DNA of 64,000 nucleotides from Tardiphaga sp. P9-11 (GTDB lineage Bacteria; Pseudomonadota; Alphaproteobacteria; Rhizobiales; Xanthobacteraceae). The notes below the pieces were generated by a model. The model was not told the DNA's origin. It worked only from the letters and a program-made list of their open reading frames with translations, and made no database searches. Within the stretch, counting starts at the first letter, position 1. Each line of letters begins with the position of its first letter. The position numbers and the translations under genes are program-made. The stretch covers positions 1 to 64,000 of the forward strand of contig NZ_NPKQ01000004.1 of assembly GCF_008329525.1 (NCBI RefSeq), in the 5' to 3' direction. Shown one piece after another: positions 27,530 to 39,728 of the stretch.

Positions 27530-27928
27530 ATGAACAGACGCGACCCGATTTTCCCGGCGGGCCGGCAAGCACTTTACGAGATCAACCGCTATTCGGCGGC
27601 GATCCGCTCAGGCGACCTGCTGTTTGTCTCCGGCCAGGTCGGCAGCCGGGAAGATGGCTCGCCGGAGCCGGATTTCGAACGACAGGTCCAGTTGGCCTTC
27701 GATAACCTCGCGGCCGTGCTGAAAGCGGCAGGTTGCACATTCGACGACGTGGTTGACGTGACCACGTTCCACACCGACCCGGCCACACAGTTCGCGGCGG
27801 TTAACACCGTGCGATTGGCTGTGATCGGCGACGCGCCTTACCCGAACTGGACCGCGGTCGGAGTCAACTGGCTGGCGGGCTTCGATTTCGAGATCAAGGT
27901 CATCGCGCGACTCCCCGCAGCGGCCTGA
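27530..27928 (+). CDS. RidA/YjgF/UK114-family protein lacking the catalytic Arg
   Basis: A 132-residue small trimeric-fold protein. ATG 27530 is preceded by AGGA at 8 nt; an upstream TTG at 27512 is in frame but weaker. The family framework is clear (SGDLLFVSGQVG at 27-38, the central helix with LAAVLKAAGCTFDDVV, and the PYPNWTAVGV strand). True RidA enzymes, which hydrolyse reactive enamines and imines made by PLP enzymes, have an Arg at the position of E. coli Arg105. Here that place is Trp107, so it more likely belongs to one of the other Rid subfamilies, whose roles differ or are unknown. It is probably repressed by the divergent TetR protein. Confidence 0.88.
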   Translation: MNRRDPIFPAGRQALYEINRYSAAIRSGDLLFVSGQVGSREDGSPEPDFERQVQLAFDNLAAVLKAAGCTFDDVVDVTTFHTDPATQFAAVNTVRLAVIGDAPYPNWTAVGVNWLAGFDFEIKVIARLPAAA

Positions 27929-28654
27929 TTGACCGGCGTGGGCGGGAAGGGCGGCCTCGCTCCGTGAAAGCGGCCAGGTAACATTTGATGCCAGACGATT
28001 CTTTGGGGCTGTGTCGATTCGGGACGGGGTTCGGTCCGCAGGAGCTGCGGGCCGGCGGACAGACCTAAAATCTTCGCAACCCAGACGATTCTCTTTCATC
28101 AAACTGCAACGAATCCGAGTCGCAGATTCTGTCGTGGATGACATGGCGGGCCTCGAAATTGCGTATGTTCTGTCATGATCCACATGCTAGAAGATGCAGT
28201 GCGAGAAGCGTTTCTTTCATCGCGCTTTGTTGTTGACTTGGATATCCCCTGCGGATACAACCCGGCCATTCAACGACAGGCGGTGAGCTTCGCCAGTGTC
28301 GGAACGGACCACCCAATCGGCTTTCCGGAGCTAATCGGGCACCAACCTCGACCAAGAAGCTCAAACGCTGTCGCTATATCAAGGCAATGCCAAAACGACG
28401 TTTGTCTCCTGAGAGACTTCTCTCCTGAGATTAAATTCGAATGCATGACCTCGGTGCAGACCTGAAGGCGCAAGTCTGACGGTCGTGATCGCGGTCCTCT
28501 GTGGCGTTAAGCGCTTTCCGTTCAGCAATGAATGGTTGGCGTGATTTCGTTTTGCGTGAAGCTTTTCACGTGATGCGAACCGTGGGGCAGGTTGCTCCGA
28601 GTGATTTTGAGGAAGCCGTTACGGCTTCGAGCGAACTAAAGGGTGAAGGCTGAC
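27929..28654. other. 726-nt stretch without a supported gene
   Basis: Nothing coding is convincing here. A 96-codon frame at 28175-28465 has no ribosome site and no family resemblance. The base composition is lower in GC than the flanks, especially from 28100 to 28600. The region holds a promoter-like sequence at 28233-28261 and probably the leader of the long ribosomal operon that begins with rpsL. Confidence 0.6.
28233..28261 (+). promoter_or_regulatory. Candidate sigma-70 promoter for the rpsL operon
   Basis: TTGACT (28233-28238), a 17-nt spacer, then TACAAC (28256-28261). The -35 matches five of six consensus bases and the spacing is ideal; the -10 matches four. It would give a leader of nearly 390 nt before rpsL, so a closer promoter could also exist. 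Confidence 0.35.
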
Positions 28655-29026
28655 ATGCCGACGATCAACCAGCTGATCGCTACTCCGCGCGCAATTCAGA
28701 AGTCGCGCAAAAAGGTTCCTGCGCTGCAGCAGTCGCCGCAGAAGCGCGGCGTTTGCACGCGCGTCTATACGACGACTCCGAAGAAGCCGAACTCGGCGCT
28801 TCGTAAGGTTGCCAAGGTGCGTTTGACCAATGGCTTCGAAGTCATCGGTTACATTCCGGGTGAAGGTCATAACCTTCAGGAGCACTCCGTGGTCATGATC
28901 CGCGGCGGTCGCGTCAAGGATTTGCCCGGCGTGCGTTACCACATCCTCCGCGGCGTGCTGGATACCCAGGGCGTCAAGAACCGTAAGCAGCGTCGTTCGA
29001 AGTACGGCGCGAAGCGTCCGAAGTAA
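28655..29026 (+). CDS. rpsL: 30S ribosomal protein S12
   Basis: Decoding-centre protein that governs accuracy. ATG 28655 gives 123 residues and the standard start PTINQLI; an in-frame GTG at 28643 would add four residues. Lys43 and Lys88, the sites whose changes give streptomycin resistance, are present in wild-type form ([12 protein letters not shown] and [13 protein letters not shown]). It opens a 31-gene co-directional run and is 15 nt from rpsG. Confidence 0.99.
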   Translation: MPTINQLIATPRAIQKSRKKVPALQQSPQKRGVCTRVYTTTPKKPNSALRKVAKVRLTNGFEVIGYIPGEGHNLQEHSVVMIRGGRVKDLPGVRYHILRGVLDTQGVKNRKQRRSKYGAKRPK

Positions 29027-29038
29027 GCCGGGGTCTGA

Positions 29039-29512
<474 letters not shown>

Positions 29513-29542
29513 CAGCGAAACAACGGATTTAAGGACGAGCCC

Positions 29543-31615
29543 ATGCCCCGCGTACATGCCATCGAAGATTACCGAAATTTCGGGATCATGGCGCATATCG
29601 ATGCCGGTAAGACGACGACGACCGAGCGCATCCTGTACTATACCGGCAAGAGCCACAAAATCGGCGAAGTGCACGAAGGTGCAGCGACGATGGATTGGAT
29701 GGAGCAGGAGCAGGAGCGTGGCATCACGATCACTTCGGCTGCCACCACCGCGTTCTGGAACGGCAAGCGCCTGAACATCATCGACACTCCCGGCCACGTT
29801 GACTTCACGATTGAAGTCGAGCGTTCGCTGCGCGTGCTCGACGGGGCCGTTGTCGTGCTTGACGGCAACCAGGGTGTTGAGCCGCAGACCGAGACCGTCT
29901 GGCGTCAGGGCGACAAGTATAAGGTTCCGCGGATCGTTTTCGCGAACAAGATGGATAAGACCGGCGCTGACTTCTACAAGTGCCTCCAGGACATTATCGA
30001 CCGTCTCGGTGCAAAGCCCGTTGCGATCCAGCTGCCGATCGGCGCTGAGAATGACTTCGTCGGCATGATCGACCTCGTGATCATGAAGGCGTATGTCTGG
30101 AACAACGAAGCGCTCGGCGCGAAATACGAAACTGTCGACATTCCGGCTGACCTTCTTGAGAAGGCTAAGGAATATCGCGAGAAGATGCTCGAAGCCGCCG
30201 TCGAACTCGATGATGACGTCATGGCTGCGTATCTCGACGGCACCGAGCCGGACGAAGCCACCCTTAAGCGCATGATCCGCAAGGCCGTGCTGACCGGTGC
30301 TTTCTATCCCGTGCTGTGCGGTTCGGCCTTCAAGAACAAGGGCGTGCAGCCCTTGCTCGACGCCGTTGTCGATTATCTGCCGTCGCCCGTTGACGTTCCT
30401 GCCATCAAGGGTATGGACGATGAAGGCAACGAAATCCTTCGTCTTCCGAATGACTCTGAGCCGCTTGCGCTGCTCGCTTTCAAGATCATGGACGATCCGT
30501 TCGTCGGCACGATCACGTTCTGCCGCATCTATTCCGGCACGCTGATCTCGGGCACGGGCGTCGTCAATTCGACGCGCGACCGTAAGGAGCGTATCGGTCG
30601 CATGCTGCTGATGCATGCGAACAACCGCGAAGACATCAAGGAAGCCTATGCCGGCGACATCGTTGCGCTGGCTGGTCTGAAGGAAGCCCGCACCGGTGAC
30701 ACCCTGTGCGATCCCCAGAAGCAGGTCATCCTGGAAAAGATGGAATTCCCTGAGCCGGTCATCGAGATCGCGATCGAGCCGAAGACCAAAGCCGACCAGG
30801 AAAAGCTGGGCGTCGCTCTGGCGAAGCTCGCTGCGGAAGATCCGTCGTTCCGCGTGTCCACCGATGTGGAATCCGGTCAGACCATTCTGAAGGGCATGGG
30901 CGAACTCCATCTCGACATCAAGGTCGACATTCTGCGTCGTACCTACAAGGTCGATGCGAACATCGGCGCACCGCAGGTGGCGTTCCGTGAGAAGATCACG
31001 AAGCGCGCCGAGGTCGATTACACCCATAAGAAGCAGACCGGTGGTACCGGTCAGTTCGCCCGCGTCAAGTTCGTGGTCGAGCCGGGCGAGCCGGGTTCGG
31101 GCTTCGTGTTCGAATCCAAGGTTGTCGGTGGTTCGGTTCCGAAGGAATACATCCCCGGCGTCGAAAAGGGTCTCAACAGCGTCATGACCTCTGGCGTGGT
31201 CGCGGGCTTCCCCGTGGTCGACGTTCATGTCCAGCTGGTTGACGGCGCTTACCATGACGTCGACTCGTCGGCACTGGCCTTCGAAATTGCTTCGCGCGCC
31301 GCACTTCGCGATGCGTTGCAGAAGGGCAAGTCCGTTCTGCTCGAGCCGATCATGAAGGTCGAATGCGTGACCCCGGAAGACTACACCGGTTCGGTCATCG
31401 GCGACTTGAACTCGCGGCGCGGTCAGATCCAGGGTCAGGATATGCGCGGCAACGCCAACGTCATCAACGCGATGGTGCCGCTCATGAACATGTTCGGTTA
31501 CGTGAACACGCTGCGCTCGATGAGCCAGGGTCGTGCAACGTTCTCGATGTCATTCGATCACTACGCGGAAGCGCCGGCCAATGTGTCGGCAGAAGTCCAG
31601 AAAAAGTTTGCCTGA
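29543..31615 (+). CDS. fusA: Elongation factor G
   Basis: GTPase that drives tRNA-mRNA translocation and, with the recycling factor, ribosome splitting. The 690 residues carry P-loop AHIDAGKTT (about 17-25), the switch-[11 protein letters not shown], switch-[11 protein letters not shown] and [10 protein letters not shown] motifs, followed by domains II-V (GGTGQFARV and [16 protein letters not shown] near the end). It lies between rpsG and tuf copy 2, the classic str order. Confidence 0.99.
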   Translation: MPRVHAIEDYRNFGIMAHIDAGKTTTTERILYYTGKSHKIGEVHEGAATMDWMEQEQERGITITSAATTAFWNGKRLNIIDTPGHVDFTIEVERSLRVLDGAVVVLDGNQGVEPQTETVWRQGDKYKVPRIVFANKMDKTGADFYKCLQDIIDRLGAKPVAIQLPIGAENDFVGMIDLVIMKAYVWNNEALGAKYETVDIPADLLEKAKEYREKMLEAAVELDDDVMAAYLDGTEPDEATLKRMIRKAVLTGAFYPVLCGSAFKNKGVQPLLDAVVDYLPSPVDVPAIKGMDDEGNEILRLPNDSEPLALLAFKIMDDPFVGTITFCRIYSGTLISGTGVVNSTRDRKERIGRMLLMHANNREDIKEAYAGDIVALAGLKEARTGDTLCDPQKQVILEKMEFPEPVIEIAIEPKTKADQEKLGVALAKLAAEDPSFRVSTDVESGQTILKGMGELHLDIKVDILRRTYKVDANIGAPQVAFREKITKRAEVDYTHKKQTGGTGQFARVKFVVEPGEPGSGFVFESKVVGGSVPKEYIPGVEKGLNSVMTSGVVAGFPVVDVHVQLVDGAYHDVDSSALAFEIASRAALRDALQKGKSVLLEPIMKVECVTPEDYTGSVIGDLNSRRGQIQGQDMRGNANVINAMVPLMNMFGYVNTLRSMSQGRATFSMSFDHYAEAPANVSAEVQKKFA

Positions 31616-31654
31616 TTGTCGTTAGCGACAGTTGACGACTAAACGGAGAGAGTC

Positions 31655-32845
<1,191 letters not shown>

Positions 32846-32863
32846 GGACGCGAACAGGAAGTC

Positions 32864-32888
32864 GTGAGTAGCGGGTCTCGCTACTCGC
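32864..32888 (+). other. Hairpin between tuf and rpsJ
   Basis: GTGAGTAGCG pairs with CGCTACTCGC around a five-base loop (10 bp with one T.G pair). The right arm is partly repeated just after it (CTACTCGCTACTCGC), which could allow a second pairing. No T run follows. Confidence 0.55.
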
Positions 32889-32928
32889 TACTCGCAACAA
32901 CCATTCGCTTTCAAAGAAAGACACGGCA

Positions 32929-33237
32929 ATGAACGGCCAGAATATCCGCATTCGTCTCAAGGCGTTCGACCATCGTATCCTCGATGCATCGACCCGTGAG
33001 ATCGTGAGCACCGCGAAGCGCACGGGTGCACAGGTCCGTGGACCCATCCCGCTGCCGACGCGCATCGAGAAGTTCACGGTCAACCGTTCGCCGCACGTCG
33101 ACAAGAAGAGCCGCGAGCAGTTCGAGATGCGCACTCACAAGCGTCTCCTCGATATCGTCGATCCGACCCCGCAGACAGTCGATGCTTTGATGAAGCTCGA
33201 CCTGGCCGCCGGTGTCGACGTCGAAATCAAGCTCTAA
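32929..33237 (+). CDS. rpsJ: 30S ribosomal protein S10
   Basis: 30S head protein, also called NusE, which joins NusB in antitermination and contacts NusG. The 102 residues are standard, with [14 protein letters not shown] at the start and [14 protein letters not shown] in the loop region (about 36-49). It is the first gene of the S10 cluster, here continuous with str. Confidence 0.99.
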   Translation: MNGQNIRIRLKAFDHRILDASTREIVSTAKRTGAQVRGPIPLPTRIEKFTVNRSPHVDKKSREQFEMRTHKRLLDIVDPTPQTVDALMKLDLAAGVDVEIKL

Positions 33238-33289
33238 GTATTTTAGGTCCCGTCCGGTCAAACGGACAGAAAGAACAGGAAGCACGCCG

Positions 33290-34012
33290 ATGCGCTCCGG
33301 AGTGATCGCACAAAAGGTCGGGATGACCCGGGTCTTCACAGACGCCGGTGAACATATCCCTGTGACCGTGCTCAAGCTGGGTAACTGCCAGGTGGTTGGC
33401 CACCTCACCAGCGAGAAGAACGGTTACGTCGCGCTGCAGCTCGGATCGGGCTCGCGCAAGACCGTGTATTTGCCCAAGGCTGAACGCGGCCAGTTCGCGG
33501 TTGCCAAGGTTGAACCCAAGCGGAAGGTCGCGGAATTCCGCGTGTCGGAAGACGCGCTGATCCCGGTCGGCGCTGAAATCCAGGCAGACCACTTCGTGGT
33601 TGGCCAGTTCGTCGATGTCACCGGCACCTCGGTCGGTAAGGGCTTCGCCGGCGGCATGAAGCGCTGGAACTTCGGCGGTCTCCGCGCCACGCACGGTGTG
33701 TCGGTTTCGCATCGTTCGATCGGTTCGACCGGTGGTCGTCAGGATCCCGGCAAGACGTTCAAGAACAAGAAGATGCCCGGTCACATGGGTGTCGACAAGA
33801 TCACGACCTTGAATCTGCGTGTTGTGCAGCTCGATGTCGAGCGCGGCCTGATCCTCGTCGAAGGCGCCGTTCCCGGCTCCAAGGGCGGCTGGATTTCGGT
33901 TCGCGATGCAGTGAAGAAGGCTCTGCCGAAGGACGCGCCGAAGCCCGGCAAGTTCAAGTTGGCAGGTGAGGGTGCTGCTGAAGCACCTGCGGCCGAGCAG
34001 GAGGGCGTGTGA
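33290..34012 (+). CDS. rplC: 50S ribosomal protein L3
   Basis: Early 50S assembly protein near the peptidyl transferase centre. ATG 33290 has AGGA 8 nt upstream; the frame stays open upstream but that part overlaps rpsJ and is unlike L3. The protein has 240 residues, about 30 more than E. coli L3, mostly from a C-terminal tail rich in Ala and Glu (about 226-240), common in alphaproteobacteria. The loop [16 protein letters not shown] holds the Gln that PrmB methylates in E. coli. Confidence 0.98.
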   Translation: MRSGVIAQKVGMTRVFTDAGEHIPVTVLKLGNCQVVGHLTSEKNGYVALQLGSGSRKTVYLPKAERGQFAVAKVEPKRKVAEFRVSEDALIPVGAEIQADHFVVGQFVDVTGTSVGKGFAGGMKRWNFGGLRATHGVSVSHRSIGSTGGRQDPGKTFKNKKMPGHMGVDKITTLNLRVVQLDVERGLILVEGAVPGSKGGWISVRDAVKKALPKDAPKPGKFKLAGEGAAEAPAAEQEGV

Positions 34013-34013
34013 G

Positions 34014-34634
34014 ATGAAATTGACCGTCACCACGCTTGAGGGCAAGGACGCCGGCTCGATCGAGCTGTCGGATGCGATCTTCGGTCTCGACCCCCGCGTC
34101 GATATCATCCAGCGTTGCGTCAACTGGCAGCTCGCAAAGCGCCAGTCGGGCAACCACAAGGCCAAGGGTCGCGCCGAGATCTGGCGCACCGGCAAGAAGA
34201 TGTACAAGCAGAAGGGCACCGGCGGTGCTCGTCACGGTTCGGCTCGCGTTCCGCAGTTCCGCGGCGGTGGTCGTGCATTCGGTCCGGTTGTTCGCTCCCA
34301 TGCGTTCGATCTGCCGAAGAAGGTCCGTGCACTCGCGCTGAAGCATGCTCTGTCGGCGAAGGCCAAGGACGGTGGCTTGATCGTGATCGAGAACGCCAAC
34401 CTGGAAGCCGCCAAGACCAAGGCTCTGCTCGGTCATTTCTCGGGTCTCGGCCTGACCAATGCGCTGATCATCGATGGCGCCGAGGTTCATGCCGGTTTTG
34501 CTCAGGCGGCCCGTAACATTCCGAACATCGACGTGCTGCCGATCCAGGGCATCAACGTTTATGACATTCTGCGTCGTCAGAAGCTGGTTCTGACCAAGGC
34601 GGCGCTTGATGCGTTGGAGGCGCGCTTCAAATGA
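34014..34634 (+). CDS. rplD: 50S ribosomal protein L4
   Basis: Lines the polypeptide exit tunnel and, in E. coli, represses the S10 operon. ATG 34014 begins 1 nt after the rplC stop and gives 206 residues with the long tunnel loop [20 protein letters not shown] segment (about 61-77). The longer frame from 33966 would overlap rplC and is not favoured. Its stop overlaps the rplW start. Confidence 0.98.
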   Translation: MKLTVTTLEGKDAGSIELSDAIFGLDPRVDIIQRCVNWQLAKRQSGNHKAKGRAEIWRTGKKMYKQKGTGGARHGSARVPQFRGGGRAFGPVVRSHAFDLPKKVRALALKHALSAKAKDGGLIVIENANLEAAKTKALLGHFSGLGLTNALIIDGAEVHAGFAQAARNIPNIDVLPIQGINVYDILRRQKLVLTKAALDALEARFK

Positions 34635-34930
34635 AGAATATCGACCCGCGCCATTATGACGTGATCGTCGCCCCCGTGGTGACGGAAAAGGCCACTGTCG
34701 CTTCTGAATTCAACAAAGTTGTTTTCAAGGTCGACGGCAAGGCCACCAAGCCGCAGATCAAGGAAGCCGTCGAAAAGCTGTTCGACGTCAAGGTAAAGAG
34801 CGTGAACACGCTGGTTCGCAAGGGCAAGACGAAGATCTTCCGTGGCAACCTCGGTTCACAGTCGAACGTCAAGCGTGCGATCGTGACCCTCGAAGAGGGC
34901 CACCGCATCGACGTCACGACCGGACTGTAA
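34631..34930 (+). CDS. rplW: 50S ribosomal protein L23
   Basis: Sits at the tunnel exit and is the docking site for trigger factor and the signal recognition particle. The 99 residues include VVTEKATV (about 17-24) and the basic loop [13 protein letters not shown] (62-74). Start and rplD stop overlap by ATGA, indicating coupled translation. Confidence 0.98.
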   Translation: MKNIDPRHYDVIVAPVVTEKATVASEFNKVVFKVDGKATKPQIKEAVEKLFDVKVKSVNTLVRKGKTKIFRGNLGSQSNVKRAIVTLEEGHRIDVTTGL

Positions 34931-34942
34931 GGGCGATCAACG

Positions 34943-35776
34943 ATGGCACTTAAGACATTCAATCCCACGACACCGGGCCAGCGTCAGCTGGTCATGGTTG
35001 ATCGTTCGGCGCTGTACAAGGGCAAGCCGGTCAAGTCTCTGACCGAAGGCAAGCACTCGGCAGGCGGTCGTAACAACACAGGTCGTATTACGGTTCGCTT
35101 CCGTGGCGGTGGCCACAAGAAGACTTATCGTATGGTCGATTTCAAGCGCTCCAAGGTCGACGTTCCGGCCGTGGTCGAGCGTCTGGAATACGATCCGAAC
35201 CGCACCGCGTTCATCGCGCTGATCAAGTACGCCGATGGCGAACTGAACTACATCCTGGCGCCGCAGCGTCTGGCCGTTGGCGACACCGTCATCGCCGGCA
35301 GCTATGTCGACGTGAAGCCGGGCAATGTCATGCCGCTCGGCAACATGCCGATCGGCACGATCATCCACAACGTCGAGATGAAGATCGGGAAGGGCGGCCA
35401 GATCGCTCGCTCGGCCGGCACTTACGCCCAGCTCGTCGGTCGTGACCATGATTACGTGATCATCCGTTTGAACTCGGGCGAACAACGCCTGGTTCACGGT
35501 CGTTGCACCGCCACCATCGGCGCTGTGTCGAACCCGGATCACATGAACATCTCGATCGGCAAGGCTGGTCGTACCCGCTGGCTCGGCTGGCGTCCGCATA
35601 ACCGCGGCGTCGTCATGAACCCGATCGACCATCCGCACGGTGGTGGTGAAGGTCGTACCTCGGGTGGTCGTCACCCGGTTACGCCCTGGGGCAAGCCGAC
35701 CAAGGGTAAGAAGACCCGGTCGAACAAGTCGACCAACAAGTTCATTCTCATCAGCCGCCACAAGCGGAAGAAGTAA
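34943..35776 (+). CDS. rplB: 50S ribosomal protein L2
   Basis: Highly conserved 23S rRNA-binding protein needed for subunit joining and peptidyl transfer. The 277 residues end in the typical Lys/Arg-rich tail. The conserved [14 protein letters not shown] motif, whose His is implicated in activity, is present near residue 225. rpsS follows after 12 nt. Confidence 0.99.
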   Translation: MALKTFNPTTPGQRQLVMVDRSALYKGKPVKSLTEGKHSAGGRNNTGRITVRFRGGGHKKTYRMVDFKRSKVDVPAVVERLEYDPNRTAFIALIKYADGELNYILAPQRLAVGDTVIAGSYVDVKPGNVMPLGNMPIGTIIHNVEMKIGKGGQIARSAGTYAQLVGRDHDYVIIRLNSGEQRLVHGRCTATIGAVSNPDHMNISIGKAGRTRWLGWRPHNRGVVMNPIDHPHGGGEGRTSGGRHPVTPWGKPTKGKKTRSNKSTNKFILISRHKRKK

Positions 35777-35788
35777 GGATCGCCGGAC

Positions 35789-36067
35789 ATGGTTCGTTCA
35801 GTCTGGAAAGGCCCGTTCGTCGAGGGTTCGCTGCTCAAGAAGGCAGATGCCGCTCGTTCGTCTGGTCGTCATGATGTGATCAAGATCTGGAGCCGTCGCT
35901 CCACGATCCTGCCGCAGTTCGTGGGTCTCACCTTCGGCGTTTACAACGGCCAGAAGCATGTACCTGTCGCTGTGAACGAGGAAATGGTCGGTCACAAGTT
36001 CGGCGAGTTCTCGCCGACCCGTACCTTCCATGGCCACGCCGGCGACAAGAAAGCCAAGAAGGGCTAA
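35789..36067 (+). CDS. rpsS: 30S ribosomal protein S19
   Basis: 30S head protein that contacts S13 and A-site tRNA. The 92 residues show the standard [17 protein letters not shown] start and the [20 protein letters not shown] core. It lies between L2 and L22 as in almost all bacteria. Confidence 0.99.
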   Translation: MVRSVWKGPFVEGSLLKKADAARSSGRHDVIKIWSRRSTILPQFVGLTFGVYNGQKHVPVAVNEEMVGHKFGEFSPTRTFHGHAGDKKAKKG

Positions 36068-36072
36068 GGACT

Positions 36073-36453
36073 ATGAGCAAGCCAAAGCGCGAACGGAGCC
36101 TCCCGGATAACGAGGCCAAGGCGATCGCCCGCATGCTGCGCGTGAGCCCGCAGAAGCTGAACCTCGTTGCGCAGATGATCCGCGGCCGCAAGGCTTCGGC
36201 AGCACTCGCCGACCTGCAGTTTTCGCGCAAGCGGATCGCGGTCGACGTGAAGAAGTGCCTGGAATCGGCTATCGCAAACGCCGAGAACAACCATGACCTC
36301 GACGTTGACGCGCTGATCGTCTCCGAGGCCCATGTCGGCAAGGGCATCGTCATGAAGCGTTTCAGTCCGCGCGGCCGTGGCCGTTCGGGCCGTATCTTTA
36401 AACCGTTTGCGCAGCTGACGATCGTCGTTCGTCAGGTAGAAGCAGCAGCGTAA
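36073..36453 (+). CDS. rplV: 50S ribosomal protein L22
   Basis: Forms part of the exit tunnel constriction with L4; changes in its hairpin cause macrolide resistance. The 126 residues include the [17 protein letters not shown] hairpin (about 98-114). An N-terminal extension of about 15 residues precedes the usual start. Confidence 0.98.
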   Translation: MSKPKRERSLPDNEAKAIARMLRVSPQKLNLVAQMIRGRKASAALADLQFSRKRIAVDVKKCLESAIANAENNHDLDVDALIVSEAHVGKGIVMKRFSPRGRGRSGRIFKPFAQLTIVVRQVEAAA

Positions 36454-36472
36454 GCAGGCGCAGGAGAATAAG

Positions 36473-37171
36473 ATGGGTCAGAAGATCAATCCAATCGGTC
36501 TGCGTCTTGGCATCAACCGTACGTGGGATTCACGTTGGTATGCCGGCAAGAACGAATACGGCAAGTTGCTGCACGAAGACGTCAAGATCCGCGAGATCCT
36601 GCACAAGGAGCTCAAGCAGGCTGCCGTCGCCAAGATCATCATCGAGCGCCCGCACAAGAAGTGCCGCGTCACGATCCAGTCGGCTCGTCCGGGTGTCGTG
36701 ATCGGCAAGAAGGGCGCCGACATCGACAAGCTTCGCAAGAAGGTTGCCGACATCACCTCTTCGGACGTGGTGATCAACATCGTCGAAATCCGCAAGCCGG
36801 AGCTCGACGCGACGCTGGTCGCCGAGTCGATCGCACAGCAGCTCGAGCGTCGCGTTGCGTTCCGCCGCGCGATGAAGCGGGCAGTGCAGTCGGCCATGCG
36901 TCTCGGCGCCGAAGGCATTCGTATCAATTGCTCGGGTCGTCTGGGCGGTGCGGAAATCGCTCGTATGGAATGGTATCGCGAAGGTCGCGTGCCGCTTCAC
37001 ACGCTGCGTGCGGATATCGATTACGGCGTAGCCACCGCGTTCACGACGTTCGGCACCTGCGGCGTCAAGGTCTGGATCTTCAAGGGCGAAATCCTCGAGC
37101 ACGATCCGATGGCTCAGGACAAGCGGATGGCCGAGGGTGACAATTCCCGGCCGCGTCGCGACGCTGCTTGA
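36473..37171 (+). CDS. rpsC: 30S ribosomal protein S3
   Basis: Lines the mRNA entry channel with S4 and S5 and has helicase activity. The 232 residues begin [13 protein letters not shown]. The KH domain motif [11 protein letters not shown] (about 76-86) and the second domain with [13 protein letters not shown] are intact. GGAGAA precedes ATG 36473. Confidence 0.99.
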   Translation: MGQKINPIGLRLGINRTWDSRWYAGKNEYGKLLHEDVKIREILHKELKQAAVAKIIIERPHKKCRVTIQSARPGVVIGKKGADIDKLRKKVADITSSDVVINIVEIRKPELDATLVAESIAQQLERRVAFRRAMKRAVQSAMRLGAEGIRINCSGRLGGAEIARMEWYREGRVPLHTLRADIDYGVATAFTTFGTCGVKVWIFKGEILEHDPMAQDKRMAEGDNSRPRRDAA

Positions 37172-37203
37172 GCGTTTAATTAGAAGGTTTGAGGGCGTAA
37201 GCC

Positions 37204-37617
37204 ATGATGCAACCAAAGAAGACCAAGTTCCGGAAGGCGCATAAGGGCCGGATTCACGGCGTTGCGACTTCGGGCGCCACGCTGGCTTTCGGTCAGTTCG
37301 GCCTGAAGGCAATGGCGCCGGAACGTCTGACCGCGCGTCAGATCGAAGCCGCCCGCCGCGCGCTGACCCGTCACATGAAGCGTGCCGGCCGCGTCTGGAT
37401 CCGCGTATTCCCGGATCTTCCGGTTTCGAAGAAGCCCGCTGAAGTCCGCATGGGCTCCGGCAAGGGTACCCCGGAACTGTGGGTTGCTCGCGTCAAGCCA
37501 GGCCGTGTGATCTTCGAGATCGACGGCGTCACCACGCAGATTGCCAAGGAAGCGATGACCCTCGCTGCCGCCAAGCTGCCGATCAAGACGCGTTTCGTTA
37601 CGCGCATTGCGGAGTAG
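37204..37617 (+). CDS. rplP: 50S ribosomal protein L16
   Basis: Contacts A-site tRNA near the peptidyl transferase centre. It has 137 residues beginning Met-Met-Gln-Pro; either Met could initiate. Conserved KFRKAHKGR and [19 protein letters not shown] (about 82-100) are present; the latter region holds the Arg that YcfD-type oxygenases hydroxylate in E. coli. Confidence 0.99.
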   Translation: MMQPKKTKFRKAHKGRIHGVATSGATLAFGQFGLKAMAPERLTARQIEAARRALTRHMKRAGRVWIRVFPDLPVSKKPAEVRMGSGKGTPELWVARVKPGRVIFEIDGVTTQIAKEAMTLAAAKLPIKTRFVTRIAE

Positions 37618-37621
37618 AGCC

Positions 37622-37831
37622 ATGGCCGATATGAAATCCAGCGATATCCGCGCAATGAGCCCCGATCAGATGGATGACGCTGTCCTCAATCTGAAAAAGG
37701 AGCGCTTTAACCTGCGCTTCCAGCGCGCCACCGGGCAGCTGGAAAATACCACGCGACTCCGTGAGGCTCGCCGTGATATTGCACGAATCAAGACCATCGC
37801 CGCGCAGAAGCGCGACGGTAAGTCGAAGTAA
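37622..37831 (+). CDS. rpmC: 50S ribosomal protein L29
   Basis: Small two-helix protein near the tunnel exit. ATG 37622 lies 4 nt after the rplP stop and gives 69 residues with the [19 protein letters not shown] core (about 22-40). A frame starting upstream at 37607 would overlap rplP and is not favoured. Confidence 0.97.
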   Translation: MADMKSSDIRAMSPDQMDDAVLNLKKERFNLRFQRATGQLENTTRLREARRDIARIKTIAAQKRDGKSK

Positions 37832-37841
37832 GGGGCCGAAC

Positions 37842-38090
37842 ATGCCAAAACGTACTCTGCAGGGCGTGGTCGTCAGCGACAAGCAAACCAAGACGGTTGT
37901 TGTGCGCGTTGACCGTCGCTTCACGCACCCGATCTACAAGAAGACCATTCGCCGTTCGAAAAACTACCATGCCCACGACGAGAACAGTGAGTTCAAGCCG
38001 GGCGACATGGTGTGGATCGAAGAGAGCAAGCCGATGTCGAAGCTGAAGCACTGGACGGTTGTCCGGGGCGAACAGAAGAAGACTGCCTAA
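37842..38090 (+). CDS. rpsQ: 30S ribosomal protein S17
   Basis: OB-fold protein that binds the 5' domain of 16S rRNA. ATG 37842 gives 82 residues starting [13 protein letters not shown]. The RNA-binding region [22 protein letters not shown] is split across about 26-47. The frame is open upstream across rpmC, but that part is unlike S17. Confidence 0.98.
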   Translation: MPKRTLQGVVVSDKQTKTVVVRVDRRFTHPIYKKTIRRSKNYHAHDENSEFKPGDMVWIEESKPMSKLKHWTVVRGEQKKTA

Positions 38091-38131
38091 AAATCGCGCA
38101 ATAGCGCATAAACAGAGGACGAGGTGCATCA

Positions 38132-38500
38132 ATGATTCAGATGCAGACCAACCTCGACGTGGCCGATAATTCAGGCGCACGCCGTGTCATGTGCATTAAG
38201 GTGATTGGTGGATCCAAGCGCCGTTATGCATCCGTTGGCGACGTAATTGTCGTATCGATCAAGGAAGCCATCCCGCGCGGGAAGGTGAAGAAGGGCGACG
38301 TCATGAAGGCGGTCGTCGTGCGCGTCCGCAAGGACATTCGCCGCCCGGATGGCTCTGTCATCCGCTTCGATCGCAACGCAGCAGTGCTGATCAACAATCA
38401 GTCCGAGCCGATCGGTACCCGTATTTTCGGGCCCGTGCCGCGTGAGCTGCGCGCCAAGAACCACATGAAGATCATTTCGCTTGCGCCGGAGGTGCTGTAA
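38132..38500 (+). CDS. rplN: 50S ribosomal protein L14
   Basis: Forms intersubunit bridges and binds the silencing factor RsfS. The 122 residues begin [19 protein letters not shown] and contain [17 protein letters not shown] (about 73-89). The stop overlaps the rplX start by one base. Confidence 0.99.
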   Translation: MIQMQTNLDVADNSGARRVMCIKVIGGSKRRYASVGDVIVVSIKEAIPRGKVKKGDVMKAVVVRVRKDIRRPDGSVIRFDRNAAVLINNQSEPIGTRIFGPVPRELRAKNHMKIISLAPEVL

Positions 38501-38814
38501 TGGCTGCCAAAATTCGCAAGGGTGACAAGGTCATCGTGCTGAACGGTCGCGACAAGGGTCGCACCGGTGAAGTGTTCGAGGTGCGCCCGACCGAGGGCAA
38601 GGCGCTGGTTCGCGGCGTCAACCTGGTCAAGCGTCACCAGAAGCAGACCCAGGCACAGGAAGGCGGCATCATCTCGAAAGAGGCGCCGATCCAACTGTCC
38701 AACATCGCGATCGTCGGCAAGGACGGTAAGCCGACTCGCGTTGGTTTCAAGATCCAGGCTGACGGCACCAAGGTGCGCATCGCCAAGCGTTCGGGAGCAG
38801 AGATCGATGTCTGA
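38500..38814 (+). CDS. rplX: 50S ribosomal protein L24
   Basis: Early assembly protein located at the tunnel exit. The 104 residues contain the KOW motif ([20 protein letters not shown], about 4-23). It overlaps rplN by 1 nt and rplE by 8 nt, so the three are translationally linked. Confidence 0.98.
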   Translation: MAAKIRKGDKVIVLNGRDKGRTGEVFEVRPTEGKALVRGVNLVKRHQKQTQAQEGGIISKEAPIQLSNIAIVGKDGKPTRVGFKIQADGTKVRIAKRSGAEIDV

Positions 38815-39367
38815 GACCGTCTACATTCCGCGCCTGCGCGTTGAATACGACAAGTCAATTCGTGCCAAGCTGACTGAACAGTTCGGCTACGAAAACGTCA
38901 TGCAGGTTCCGCGCCTCGACAAGATCGTGCTGAACATGGGTGTCGGCGAAGCCGTCAACGATCGTAAGAAGGCTGAAACCGCTGCGGCCGACCTTTCGCT
39001 GATCGCCGGTCAGAAGGCCATCGTGACTTATTCGCGCGTTGCTATCGCGACCTTCAAGCTGCGTGAAAACCAGCCGATCGGCGCCAAGGTGACTCTCCGC
39101 AAGACGAAGATGTACGAGTTCATCGATCGTCTGGTGAACGTGGCTTTGCCGCGCGTGCGAGATTTCCGTGGCCTGAATGCGAAGAGCTTCGATGGCCGTG
39201 GCAACTATTCGCTCGGTCTCAAAGAGCACATCATTTTCCCGGAAATCGATTTCGATAAAGCCGGGGATACGTCGCTGGGCATGGACATCACGGTGTGCAC
39301 GACTGCGCGCACCGATGACGAAGCCCGCGCTTTGTTGACCGCTTTCAATTTCCCGTTCCGGCAGTGA
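38807..39367 (+). CDS. rplE: 50S ribosomal protein L5
   Basis: Central protuberance protein that binds 5S rRNA and P-site tRNA. ATG 38807 gives 186 residues, close to the 179 of E. coli. It includes [15 protein letters not shown] (about 40-54) and the C-terminal FNFPF end. A longer frame from 38567 runs inside rplX and is rejected. Confidence 0.98.
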   Translation: MSETVYIPRLRVEYDKSIRAKLTEQFGYENVMQVPRLDKIVLNMGVGEAVNDRKKAETAAADLSLIAGQKAIVTYSRVAIATFKLRENQPIGAKVTLRKTKMYEFIDRLVNVALPRVRDFRGLNAKSFDGRGNYSLGLKEHIIFPEIDFDKAGDTSLGMDITVCTTARTDDEARALLTAFNFPFRQ

Positions 39368-39410
39368 GTAGCTGAAAAGCTTCTCAAACGCGGTAACCCA
39401 GGAGCCAAGC

Positions 39411-39716
39411 ATGGCAAAGAAGAGTTCGATCGAGAAGAACAACCGTCGGAAGAAGATGTCCGCAAACGCTGCGCCGAAGCGCGCGCGTCTGAAGGCCATC
39501 ATCGCCGACAAGACCAAGCCGATGGAAGAGCGGTTCGCCGCTACGTTGAAGCTCGCCGAGCTTCCGCGCAATTCCTCGGCGACCCGCATTCGCAACCGTT
39601 GCGAAATCACGGGTCGTCCGCGTTCGGTCTATCGTATCAACAAGCTCAGCCGTATCGCGCTGCGTGAACTGGGCTCGAAGGGCCTCGTTCCCGGGCTCGT
39701 GAAGTCAAGCTGGTAA
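39411..39716 (+). CDS. rpsN: 30S ribosomal protein S14, zinc-free form
   Basis: 30S head protein. The 101 residues are the long form with only one Cys ([11 protein letters not shown], about 61-71) instead of the CXXC pairs of the zinc-binding short form, so it does not need zinc. It sits between L5 and S8, as in E. coli. Confidence 0.98.
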   Translation: MAKKSSIEKNNRRKKMSANAAPKRARLKAIIADKTKPMEERFAATLKLAELPRNSSATRIRNRCEITGRPRSVYRINKLSRIALRELGSKGLVPGLVKSSW

Positions 39717-39728
39717 GGGGGGCGGAAC

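Noticed and set aside
28175..28465. Plus-strand frame of 96 codons before rpsL
   Set aside because: No ribosome site, no recognisable domain, and it covers the best promoter-like sequence of the region.
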